The notes under the pieces were generated by a model that saw only the letters and a list, made by a program, of their open reading frames with translations, made no database searches and was not told where the DNA came from. Position numbers and translations under genes: made by a program. This document shows, piece by piece, positions 1 to 5,170 of a DNA stretch of 5,170 nucleotides. The stretch comes from Adhaeribacter sp. (lineage in GTDB: Bacteria > Bacteroidota > Bacteroidia > Cytophagales > Hymenobacteraceae): the NCBI GenBank assembly GCA_028288395.1, contig JAQBNV010000066.1:1-5170 (forward strand), given 5' to 3'. How positions within the stretch are numbered: position 1 is the stretch's first letter; each line of letters opens with the position of its first letter.

Positions 1-21
1 CATTAAATAAGAATCAAATAA

Positions 22-993
22 ATGAAAGCTGCCATTCGTAGAAGTTACGGTTCATTCGATACCCTAAAGGTCGAAACAATAGAAAAACCTACTGCCAAAG
101 ATAATGAAGTACTGATAAGGGTTTATGCTACAACCGTTAATAGAACCGATTGTGCTGTGCTAATGGGTAAACCATTTATCATGAGGTTTTTCACTGGCTT
201 CTTAACACCTAAACTACCCATTACAGGAACCGATTTTGCCGGTAGAATTGAAGCGGTAGGTAAAAATGTAAAGGCTTTTAAAGTTGCCGATAAGGTTTGG
301 GGGTTTAACGATCTGGGTTTAAGCTCGCAGGCAGAATATATGGTATTTCCGGAAGATGGCGCAATGGCTATAATACCGGAGAGCTATACTTATGAGCAAG
401 CGGCGGCCAGTCTGGAAGGAGCGCATTATGCTTATAATTTCATGAATAAAGTTAACCTTAAACCAGGCGATAAAATTCTTCTTAATGGGGCCACAGGTGC
501 AATCGGTTCGGTATTGCTGCAATTTCTGAAATATTATAACCTCTATGTTACCGCAGTATGCAGTACCAAAGACCTGGAACTGATAAAAGCCTTGGGAGCG
601 GATAGAATATATGACTACACCCGGGAGGATTTTACCGAAGATGATGAAAAATATAATTTTGTTTTTGATGCCGTTGGTAAAAGTACTTTCGCTAAATGCA
701 AGGCTTTATTAAAACCAGGTGGGGTATATATTTCATCAGAGTTAGGGCCGATGGCGCAGAACCTGTTTTTGCCATTTATTACCAAAGTTAATGGCGACAA
801 GAAAGTCATCTTTCCGGTTCCCTCTGATATCAAAAGAACTATAAATTTTATCAAAACGCTCATTGAAGAAGAAAAATTTAAACCGGTGATAGATAGAAAA
901 TATCTTTTTGATAATATCAGTGAAGCCTATAGGTATGTTGCATCCGGGCAAAAAACAGGAAACGTGGTGATTTCATTTGAAAATCATACCTAG
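22..993 (+). CDS. Zinc-independent MDR oxidoreductase (quinone oxidoreductase-like NAD(P)H dehydrogenase)
   Basis: A 323-residue cytoplasmic enzyme of the medium-chain dehydrogenase/reductase superfamily, expected to move hydride between NAD(P)H and a quinone, enone or similar carbonyl; the substrate cannot be read from sequence. The N-terminal GroES-like catalytic domain covers about residues 1-125. The Rossmann domain follows, with the nucleotide-binding loop NGATGAIGS at 155-163. PITGTDFAGRIEAVG (66-80) corresponds to the segment that holds the GHE zinc motif in alcohol dehydrogenases, but the zinc-ligand His-Glu is absent, which places it with the zinc-free QOR-like branch. FDAVGKSTF (215-223) and KPGG (231-234) are also typical of the superfamily. 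Length is normal for the family. The ATG is fixed by an in-frame TAA immediately before it (19-21); the leader is AT-rich without a Shine-Dalgarno site. The 21 bases upstream are too few to judge the promoter. It ends in TAG and no terminator is evident. Family assignment is firm, exact activity is not. Confidence 0.93.
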   Translation: MKAAIRRSYGSFDTLKVETIEKPTAKDNEVLIRVYATTVNRTDCAVLMGKPFIMRFFTGFLTPKLPITGTDFAGRIEAVGKNVKAFKVADKVWGFNDLGLSSQAEYMVFPEDGAMAIIPESYTYEQAAASLEGAHYAYNFMNKVNLKPGDKILLNGATGAIGSVLLQFLKYYNLYVTAVCSTKDLELIKALGADRIYDYTREDFTEDDEKYNFVFDAVGKSTFAKCKALLKPGGVYISSELGPMAQNLFLPFITKVNGDKKVIFPVPSDIKRTINFIKTLIEEEKFKPVIDRKYLFDNISEAYRYVASGQKTGNVVISFENHT

Positions 994-1153
994 TCCTATT
1001 AAGCTTTATATTCAGATAAAAAGAAAACAAGCGCAATAATAAATCTTTACCCAACCATCCGGATACTTCCTGCTTCGTGGATAATGGGAATCAACATTTT
1101 CAATGGCTTGTATTTCAAATTCTTAAAATTATTTATGTAAAAATATTGTAGAG

Positions 1154-1522
1154 ATGGAAACAAAAGATGGCAAGCAAGCCGTGTATGCGAGAAACCGAGA
1201 GGACTGGCGAAACTGGTTGACCCAAAACAGTCAATCGGAGAAATCAGTTTGACTAATTTTGTACCATAAAAAAAGTAAGATAGAGAGCATAAACTTAATC
1301 GAAGCCACCGAAGAAGCGCTATGCTTTGGGTGGATCGACAGCCTTGCGAAAAAAAGAGATGACGAAAGCTATTATCGGACTTTTACACCGCGAAATCCTA
1401 AAAGTAAATGGAGTAAACCTAATCGGGAACGGGCAGAAAGGATGATAGAAAACAACTTAATGACAGAACAGGGCCAGCAATTGATTGACCGGGCGAAAAG
1501 CACCGGAAGATGGGATTCCTGA
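1154..1522 (+). pseudogene. YdeI/OmpD-associated family protein, broken by an in-frame TGA and C-terminally truncated
   Basis: Read through one stop, this stretch encodes a clear N-terminal half of the YdeI/OmpD-associated family, a poorly characterised group sometimes annotated as bacteriocin-protection or stress-related. ATG 1154 opens METKDGKQAVYARNREDW, typical of the family start. Codon 33 (1250-1252) is TGA where relatives have Trp in a V-W-L-I-x-Y-K/H-K stretch; the same frame continues at once as LILYHKKSK. The family core EALCFGWIDS and the FTPRNPKSKWSKPNRERAERM segment follow. The frame then stops at a second TGA after GRWDS, giving about 122 codons, whereas family members are usually near 190 residues, so the C-terminal region is missing. 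A shorter protein could start at TTG 1259, but it would lack both ends of the domain. The TGA is one G-to-A change from TGG. Most likely a pseudogene; a sequencing error explains the TGA but not the missing C-terminus. Confidence 0.82.
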
Positions 1523-1603
1523 AATACTAAAAATAAGCGCGTACCCTTAATCCTGTTTGCTATTGCTGGCTTTTCGATTATATAATGTATTAATTTAATT
1601 AAG

Positions 1604-1611
1604 TATGTTTG
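1604..1611 (+). promoter_or_regulatory. Bacteroidota -7 promoter box (TATGTTTG) upstream of the OsmC gene
   Basis: TATGTTTG matches the TAnnTTTG -7 consensus used by the primary sigma factor of Bacteroidota. It lies 95 bases before the OsmC start, which would give a leader of roughly 85-90 bases. I see no clear TTTG -33 element about 19 bases upstream; this element is often weak. The placement between a dead gene and an intact gene makes a promoter plausible, but it is inferred from an 8-base match. Confidence 0.4.
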
Positions 1612-1706
1612 GGGCCGCCGACAATACGCCACTTGCAATGGACCAACAGATGTAAATGCAGTGAACGTCAGCGACCAGGTTAAAAATGTAATAAATAAAA
1701 TGTATT

Positions 1707-2183
1707 ATGAATGCCCACCATGTTTATAAAATAACTGTAAAATGGAATGGTAATAAAGGAGAAGGTACCCTTAATTATGGCGCGTATGAACGTAGTCATA
1801 CCATATCGACGGACCATAAAAGTGATATTACAGGCTCCTCCGACCCTGCTTTTAGAGGCGACAAAACGAAGCATAATCCGGAAGAATTACTGGTCTCTTC
1901 CATTTTGGCTTGTCACATGTTATGGTATCTTCATTTATGTTCTGAGGCAGGTGTAATTGTAACTGATTTTAGCGATAATGCTACCGGAACAATGGTAGAA
2001 AGTGCCAACGGAAGTGGATATTTTACGGAAGTGACGCTAAATCCTGTCATAATCGTAAAAGACGTTTCCATGATAGCGAAAGCGATTGCCTTACATAAAA
2101 CAGCCAACGAACGTTGCTTCATTGCCAACTCCGTAAAATTCCCGATATACCATAATCCTACTTGTAAGGCACTTTACCAGTAA
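1707..2183 (+). CDS. OsmC family protein (thiol peroxidase-like)
   Basis: A 158-residue cytoplasmic protein of the OsmC/Ohr family, whose studied members are homodimeric thiol peroxidases that reduce organic hydroperoxides with a pair of cysteines. Both expected cysteines are present: Cys69 in SSILACHML and Cys137 in the HKTANERCFIANS segment. NPEELL (57-62), carrying the conserved active-site glutamate, precedes the first cysteine as in other OsmC proteins. The N-terminal part (YKITVKWNGNKGEGTLNYGAYER) is the usual beta-rich start, and SSDPAFRGD (44-52) is typical of the OsmC subgroup. Cys78 and Cys153 are extra cysteines without an assigned role. Length is normal. The ATG at 1707 follows an AT-rich leader without a Shine-Dalgarno site; the nearby ATG at 1700 is out of frame and gives only nine codons. 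It is probably transcribed alone from the box at 1604-1611. The family is certain; the peroxide substrate is inferred. Confidence 0.93.
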   Translation: MNAHHVYKITVKWNGNKGEGTLNYGAYERSHTISTDHKSDITGSSDPAFRGDKTKHNPEELLVSSILACHMLWYLHLCSEAGVIVTDFSDNATGTMVESANGSGYFTEVTLNPVIIVKDVSMIAKAIALHKTANERCFIANSVKFPIYHNPTCKALYQ

Positions 2184-2277
2184 AGCCAGGAATGCTATAA
2201 GAAACAGCAGGTGGGTGGCCTGGTACATGCCGGGCAATTTATCTTAATCAGAATAATTAAAAGAAAATAATAGGTAA

Positions 2278-2745
2278 GTGACCCTCCTGGAAACATCTGA
2301 TTTATCTGAAGCGCAAAAAAAGGATATTTTAAGCCTTTGGAACCAGGAATATCCGGTAAAATTAAATTTTATAAGATTTGCGGATTTTGAAGATTATCTA
2401 CATAATCTGAAGCGGCAAAAACATTACTTAATGAGAAATGAAGCAGGAGAAATGCAGGGATGGGGATTCGTTTTTGAAAGAGATGCCGAAAAATGGTTTG
2501 CGTTGATCTTAGCGGGTAAAAGGCAGGGGGTGGGCTACGGCACCCAACTTTTAACTAAACTAAAAGAACAAGAGAAAAAATTAAGCGGCTGGGTTATTGA
2601 TCATAACCGCGATACAAAACTATGCGGGGAATATTATAAGTCACCTTTAGGATTCTATTTAAAAAACGGATTTATCAGCTACCCGGAAATACGATTAGAA
2701 ACAGAAACTATATCGGCTGTTAAAATCGAGTGGACGCTTAAATAA
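2278..2745 (+). CDS. GNAT family N-acetyltransferase
   Basis: A 155-residue protein with the GCN5-related N-acetyltransferase fold, which transfers acetyl from acetyl-CoA to an amine; the acceptor is unknown. The acetyl-CoA pyrophosphate-binding motif A is RQGVGYG at 82-88, followed by helix GTQLLTKLKEQ. The beta strand WFALILAG (73-80) leads into it, and the C-terminal GFYLKNGF (125-132) matches the motif B region of GNAT proteins. The start has to be GTG 2278: the codon immediately before (2275-2277) is an in-frame TAA, and the next downstream Met is Met52, inside the fold. The GTG overlaps TAAGTG and sits just after AGGT, which could act as a weak ribosome site. The gap from the OsmC gene is 94 bases with no clear terminator, so co-transcription is possible. 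It resembles a GNAT group common in Bacteroidota and Firmicutes. Family firm, substrate unknown. Confidence 0.88.
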   Translation: MTLLETSDLSEAQKKDILSLWNQEYPVKLNFIRFADFEDYLHNLKRQKHYLMRNEAGEMQGWGFVFERDAEKWFALILAGKRQGVGYGTQLLTKLKEQEKKLSGWVIDHNRDTKLCGEYYKSPLGFYLKNGFISYPEIRLETETISAVKIEWTLK

Positions 2746-2856
2746 AATGCTTTCTCCTGGTCAAACATTTATGATTAGGCCGGTTTTAAGGCGACACGAG
2801 TTTATTTAACTTTTAAGCAGCAATGGTAAAAAAGAAAGACAGGATAAGCGGTGATA

Positions 2857-2994
2857 ATGAATCCATTTAAAACAAATACCACTACAGGGGGGTATAGCCG
2901 TATATTAGTGATAAATATACTTGCTGCCGTGGCAGAAACCGGCCGCAGCTGGTTGAAGGGACGAAAATATTCCGGATACCAGCCACCAGAATAG
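2857..2994 (+). CDS. Possible small protein, 45 residues (doubtful)
   Basis: An ATG-to-TAG frame of 45 codons beginning MNPFKTNTTTGGYSR, with a mildly hydrophobic middle ILVINILAAVAE and a basic, Pro-containing end RKYSGYQPPE. It has no Shine-Dalgarno site, as is usual in Bacteroidota, and no recognised family. The minus strand of the same interval is also open for more than 60 codons without a start, which lowers the weight of the open frame. It lies 55 bases before the lipoprotein gene. It could be a real small protein, a fragment of a lost gene, or chance. Confidence 0.2.
   Translation: MNPFKTNTTTGGYSRILVINILAAVAETGRSWLKGRKYSGYQPPE
2900..2920. repeat. Perfect 7-bp AT-rich inverted repeat
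   Basis: GTATATT and AATATAC are exact reverse complements separated by a 7-base spacer (2907-2913). The stem is AT-rich with no T-tract after it, so it is unlikely to be a terminator. It could be a protein-binding dyad or chance. Confidence 0.3.
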
Positions 2995-3049
2995 TTTTAA
3001 TTTAATATATTTAATACAGACATTTACGTTTTATTCCGGATTAACCATT

Positions 3050-3583
3050 ATGAACAAAATCACTTTACTTCTTTTTGCCTGTGCTGTCCTTTTGGTGGGA
3101 GGGTGCAAGCAAATAGACAAACTTTTTACCTTTAACATCAATCGGTCCCAGGCAATTACGGTACCCAAAATGGCTATTATCCCAGGATTAACGGTGATGG
3201 GCGCGCCGGTAGTTATAAATGCCGATACGAAAGAAGAATTCCGGAAGCAGAACACCGCCGCGGAGCTGGTAAAAGATGTAACCCTTCACAAAATAATAAT
3301 GAACCTGGAAAGCCCGGCCAACGAAGATTTTGGCTTTTTAAAAGACGTGGAGCTTTTTCTGGGAGGCGATAATTTGCCGGAGGTGAGTGTGGCCTATTTA
3401 CGCGACATACCTGCCAATGCCGGCCGAACCCTGGAACTGACCACGACCAATGTTAAGTTAGATAAATATCTTAAGGCCAATAGTTACACGCTCCGCACCC
3501 GCGGTACGGCTGATGAAACGGTGCTGGAAGATATAACGGTTAAGGTGGATATGACCTTTAAGGTTACCGCCGACCTACTATAG
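3050..3583 (+). CDS. Lipoprotein of unknown function
   Basis: A 177-residue exported lipoprotein. Residues 1-19 form a type II signal peptide: basic n-region (Lys3), hydrophobic core ITLLLFACAVLLV, and lipobox VGGC with acylated Cys19. The mature protein starts CKQIDK, a Lys followed by an acidic residue that loosely resembles the Bacteroidota surface-lipoprotein export signal. No transmembrane segment follows. The rest alternates short hydrophobic strands with polar turns, suggesting a beta-rich domain: a proline/valine-rich part at about 36-56, a conserved-looking LVKDVTLHKIIMNLESP (73-89), FGFLKDVELFL (94-104), and the C-terminal EDITVKVDMTFKVTADLL. I recall similar unnamed proteins in Bacteroidota with the same LVKD...FxFLK...VKVDMxFKVTA layout, but know no function. 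The ATG is the natural start because it yields a complete signal peptide. It ends in TAG, with no clear terminator. Likely periplasmic or outer-membrane anchored. Confidence 0.85.
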   Translation: MNKITLLLFACAVLLVGGCKQIDKLFTFNINRSQAITVPKMAIIPGLTVMGAPVVINADTKEEFRKQNTAAELVKDVTLHKIIMNLESPANEDFGFLKDVELFLGGDNLPEVSVAYLRDIPANAGRTLELTTTNVKLDKYLKANSYTLRTRGTADETVLEDITVKVDMTFKVTADLL

Positions 3584-3679
3584 GAAAATATTACTGGCAA
3601 TAATAATCGGCTGCAGATGCTTTCTTTTTTATTGGCAAGGCCCACTGGGGTAAGCTGTTGGGGTAGCGCCTAAAATAGG

Positions 3680-3941
3680 ACCTGAAGATAGCCGGGAAGC
3701 GGGGTAGACCGCGCCAGCTACTTCTGCGCTGTGGGATCAAAAATTGAATTTTCAACGCCATTATAGGAGCGTCTTACCAATAATCACTTTTTCGTATATG
3801 TCTACAGCATAAGCCTTGAAAGTTGCTTAAACTCCCGGCGACTGCAACGGCCAGCTTACTTGGTCCAGAGGTTAGGACAATGCGGATTTTTTCTTTAACT
3901 CTTTCCTGATTTTGTAGCCCAGCCCCGATAAAGTTTTGGAC
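3680..3941 (-). pseudogene. Decayed remnant of a T9SS type A C-terminal sorting domain
   Basis: No intact frame exists here, but reading the minus strand 5' to 3' gives, in order, pieces of a Bacteroidota type IX secretion sorting domain. These are ERVKEKIRI (3879-3905), CPNL in place of the hallmark YPNP (3868-3879), KLAVAVAGSLSNF (3819-3857), KAYAVDIYEKVIIGKTLL (3764-3817), NGVENSIFDPTAQ (3724-3762) and AGAVYPASRLSSG (3680-3718). This follows the usual order YPNP - KLxV - strand - DxxGKVV-like strand - NGENxIDLS - AGVYxxRLxSG. Several frameshifts and an in-frame TAA at 3761-3763 separate the pieces, so no protein is made. Such domains target cargo through the outer membrane in T9SS. The passenger part is not visible; the frame is closed by TAG at 3942-3944. 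Choosing among three frames inflates the resemblance, so this is an inference, supported mainly by order and near-perfect contiguity. Confidence 0.42.
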
Positions 3942-3969
3942 CTATCATGCACAAAACTAAGATTATGCG

Positions 3970-3977
3970 TATATTTG
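3970..3977 (+). promoter_or_regulatory. Bacteroidota -7 promoter box (TATATTTG) for the GroES-like gene
   Basis: TATATTTG is a full match to the TAnnTTTG -7 consensus and ends 22 bases before the start codon, giving a short leader of about 15-20 bases. No TTTG is found at the ideal -33 position; the nearest, at 3935-3938, is too far upstream. Position directly before an intact gene with its own terminator supports a single-gene transcript. Confidence 0.5.
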
Positions 3978-3999
3978 CGCCCTGTTTAGAAAATAATGC

Positions 4000-4383
4000 A
4001 TGCGAGTTTTGGAAACGAATAAACTGGAAAGGGTAATAATAGTAGGTGATCGGGTGCTGATCAAGCCTAAAACGGCTAAAGAGCAAACCAAGAGCGGATT
4101 ATTTTTACCGCCAGGTGTAAAAGAAAAGGAAAAAGTACAGGAAGGCTACATCATGAAAGTGGGCCCGGGCTATCCTATTCCGGCCGATTATGGTTTAGAC
4201 GACGAAATCTGGAACCAGGAAGAGCAGGAAATGGTGCGCTATATTCCGTTGCAGGCCAAAGAAGGCGACCTGGCTATTTACCTGCAGCGTGATGCCATCG
4301 AGATTATTTACCACGGTGAGAAATATTTTATTTTGCCGCAAGCTGCCATTCTGATGTTGGTACGCGAAGAAGACTTAAATTAA
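4000..4383 (+). CDS. GroES-fold co-chaperone family protein
   Basis: A 127-residue protein with the GroES (Cpn10) fold pattern but not a standard GroES. VGDRVLIKPKT (15-25) matches the N-terminal DRVLVK strand. EQTKSGLFLPPGVKEKEK (28-45) corresponds to the mobile loop that docks onto GroEL, with GLFLP in place of the usual GIVLP. EGYIMKVGPG (48-57) equals the GxVxAVGPG strand, KEGDLAIYLQ (87-96) equals VKVGDxVLF, and GEKYFILPQAAILMLV (106-121) equals the C-terminal strand. Between VGPG and KEGD there is an insert of about 29 residues, rich in Asp/Glu (58-86), making it longer than the roughly 95-residue GroES. No groL is nearby, so it is not the main chaperonin pair; I infer an accessory or divergent co-chaperone, cytoplasmic. 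The ATG follows the -7 box at 3970-3977 closely; ATG 3996 is out of frame. A strong terminator follows at 4408. Confidence 0.85.
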   Translation: MRVLETNKLERVIIVGDRVLIKPKTAKEQTKSGLFLPPGVKEKEKVQEGYIMKVGPGYPIPADYGLDDEIWNQEEQEMVRYIPLQAKEGDLAIYLQRDAIEIIYHGEKYFILPQAAILMLVREEDLN

Positions 4384-4407
4384 TTTTTTAACCTGCTGAA
4401 TTTTAAT

Positions 4408-4444
4408 TAATCCCGTGGCATATAAGGCCATGGGATTATTTTTT
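4408..4444 (+). terminator. Rho-independent terminator after the GroES-like gene
   Basis: A 12-bp stem (4408-4419 with 4427-4438, one G-U pair, otherwise perfect) around a 7-base loop (4420-4426), with a CCC/GGG and TGGC/GCCA core, is followed by six T residues (4439-4444). It starts 25 bases after the TAA and would end the GroES-like transcript. The remaining bases up to 4608 contain no other gene or clear signal. Confidence 0.88.
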
Positions 4445-4608
4445 GCCCGGCTGCTTCGCCTTTTTAATTATTTATGTCCGGGTACCTTGCCCATAATATG
4501 GTTTCATTAAGCAATATTCCGGACCTGTTTTTTTTCTCATTTACACTTAGATGGTGCCCTTAACTTATTGTGTGGCATCGCGTTTAAAGATAAGATTAAT
4601 TTTACGGT

Positions 4609-5142
4609 GTGGGCTTTCGCAATATGTTTTGGTTTGGTATCCTGCTGGCGTTGGGGGCCTGCAACGGTAAGGCTCCGCCGGTGGCTAGTCAGGCCGCAGC
4701 CGAAAAAACTACCCGGCAAACCCTGATGCACTCCGACAAACCGCCTGATAAAGCCACTTTGCCATTGCCTGGGCCTGCAGCGCAGCCGGACCGGATATCG
4801 CCCGGTAGTTGCCGGCTGGTAGGCGAAGTAGTTTCGGTATTGCCCGATTTGGAAGCCGATAAAAATACGCCTTGCGGGCAGGTGCCTTGCCGGGTAGTAA
4901 TTAAAATCTTGCGTATTTTGGGTTACGGATCTGCTTTTAGACCATCCTTGACACAGGGGCAGGAAATAAAAGTTTATTTTCAGTTTACTTTAAGCTCCAC
5001 CCAACGCTACTTTCCCGAGCTCACCGGGCCGCTGCCGGGCTTAAAAATAGGCGATATTTTTCAGGCCGATGTAACCGGGCCTGGTGACCGCTTGCCCGCT
5101 GCCGCCTGGTTTCAGGTTTACAATTACACGGTTATAAAGTAA
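4609..5142 (+). CDS. Lipoprotein of unknown function with Pro/Ala-rich linker
   Basis: A 177-residue predicted lipoprotein. With GTG 4609 as start the signal peptide has a basic n-region (Arg4), hydrophobic core MFWFGILLAL and lipobox LGAC with acylated Cys18. The alternative ATG 4624 gives only 12 residues before that cysteine and no positive charge, so GTG is preferred; an in-frame TAA at 4597-4599 rules out longer forms. Residues about 20-66 are a Pro/Ala/Lys-rich, probably disordered tether. The folded part (67-177) contains CRLVGEVVSVLPD, then CGQVPCRVVIKILRILGYGSAF with Cys89 and Cys94, KVYFQFTL, GPLPGLKIGDIFQADV, and a terminal strand WFQVYNYTVIK. The strand pattern suggests a small beta barrel, possibly OB-like, but I do not recognise a named family. 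Cys68, 89 and 94 could form a disulphide in the periplasm. Codons are visibly richer in G+C than in the left-hand genes. No promoter box was found upstream. It ends in TAA. Confidence 0.82.
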   Translation: MGFRNMFWFGILLALGACNGKAPPVASQAAAEKTTRQTLMHSDKPPDKATLPLPGPAAQPDRISPGSCRLVGEVVSVLPDLEADKNTPCGQVPCRVVIKILRILGYGSAFRPSLTQGQEIKVYFQFTLSSTQRYFPELTGPLPGLKIGDIFQADVTGPGDRLPAAAWFQVYNYTVIK

Positions 5143-5170
5143 AATCTAATTTGTAATTTACATCCGGCCG

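Larger units (their letters stand above)
2746..3049. other. Gap between the GNAT and lipoprotein genes, no recognised gene
   Basis: About 300 bases with no recognised coding domain on either strand. It holds a doubtful 45-codon ORF (2857-2994), a small perfect hairpin (2900-2920), and a CTGCC-GT-GGCAG inverted repeat at 2924-2935. An AT-rich stretch at 3000-3015 contains TATATTTA (3006-3013), one base off the TAnnTTTG -7 consensus and 37 bases before the lipoprotein start; it is the best, though weak, promoter candidate for that gene. Confidence 0.5.
3584..3999. other. 416-base stretch without an intact gene
   Basis: Neither strand carries a plausible intact gene. The minus strand holds the T9SS sorting-domain relic at 3680-3941. 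The last 60 bases hold the -7 box of the following gene. The 3584-3679 part, just after the lipoprotein stop, contains a T-rich run but no convincing stem before it, so I do not call a terminator there. No tRNA-like T-arm or cloverleaf was seen. Confidence 0.6.

Noticed and set aside
1056..1112. Minus-strand peptide IIHEAGSIRM resembling the HExGTxRMG motif of GMC oxidoreductases.
   Set aside because: The motif is short and generic, the frame stops two codons later, no other GMC segment is near, and another minus-strand frame over the same bases (NVDSHYPRSRKYPDGW) looks equally protein-like.
1154..1522. Programmed UGA readthrough or selenocysteine/Trp recoding in the YdeI-family gene.
   Set aside because: I saw no obvious downstream recoding stem-loop, the family residue is Trp rather than Cys, and the gene is truncated further on, which fits decay.
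2184..2277. CCAGG...CCTGG inverted repeat as a terminator after the OsmC gene.
   Set aside because: The arms are only five bases, the loop is long and no T-tract follows.
2810..3004. Long minus-strand open frame (over 60 codons) opposite the gap before the first lipoprotein.
   Set aside because: It lacks a reasonable start codon, contains no recognisable motif and has a composition that could arise by chance.
3764..3817. KAYAVDIYEKVI on the minus strand resembles the N-terminus of IS630-type transposases (KAYSVDLREKV).
   Set aside because: There is no start codon, no helix-turn-helix or DDE segment after it, and no terminal repeats; the flanking pieces fit a T9SS sorting domain much better.
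3861..3884. GTCC...GGAC short stem suggesting an RNA element or tRNA arm.
   Set aside because: Only four base pairs and no cloverleaf or T-arm sequence; it coincides with the degenerate YPNP region of the T9SS relic.

Overview
The window looks like chromosome of a member of the Bacteroidota, probably a Cytophagales/Hymenobacteraceae-type bacterium. This is inferred from AT-rich leaders without Shine-Dalgarno sites, TAnnTTTG-type -7 promoter boxes, two lipoproteins with Bacteroidota-like signal peptides, and an apparent relic of a type IX secretion (T9SS) sorting domain. All intact genes are on the + strand, but they are separated by long gaps and do not form an obvious operon. The right-hand third is visibly richer in G+C than the left.

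Left part (1-2750): an intact zinc-independent quinone-oxidoreductase-like MDR enzyme (22-993); a broken YdeI/OmpD-associated family gene (1154-1522) with an in-frame TGA where the family has Trp and no C-terminal part; an OsmC-family peroxidase-like protein with both active-site cysteines (1707-2183), preceded by a good -7 promoter box; and a GNAT acetyltransferase (2278-2745) that starts with GTG directly after an in-frame stop. These are typical single-gene stress or detoxification functions, and nothing ties them into one pathway.

Middle (2746-3999): a gap holding only a doubtful 45-codon ORF, then a 177-residue lipoprotein of unknown function (3050-3583). Next comes a 416-base stretch without an intact gene. 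Its minus strand carries, in the right order but in shifting frames, pieces resembling a T9SS type A C-terminal sorting domain; I read this as a decayed gene end.

Right part (4000-5170): a GroES-fold co-chaperone-like protein (4000-4383) with its own -7 box and a strong intrinsic terminator (4408-4444), then a second lipoprotein of unknown function (4609-5142) with a Pro/Ala-rich linker and a cysteine-containing C-terminal domain.

I found no rRNA, tRNA, CRISPR array or intact mobile element, and no convincing novel multi-gene system. The most interesting items are the two decaying genes and the two uncharacterised lipoproteins.
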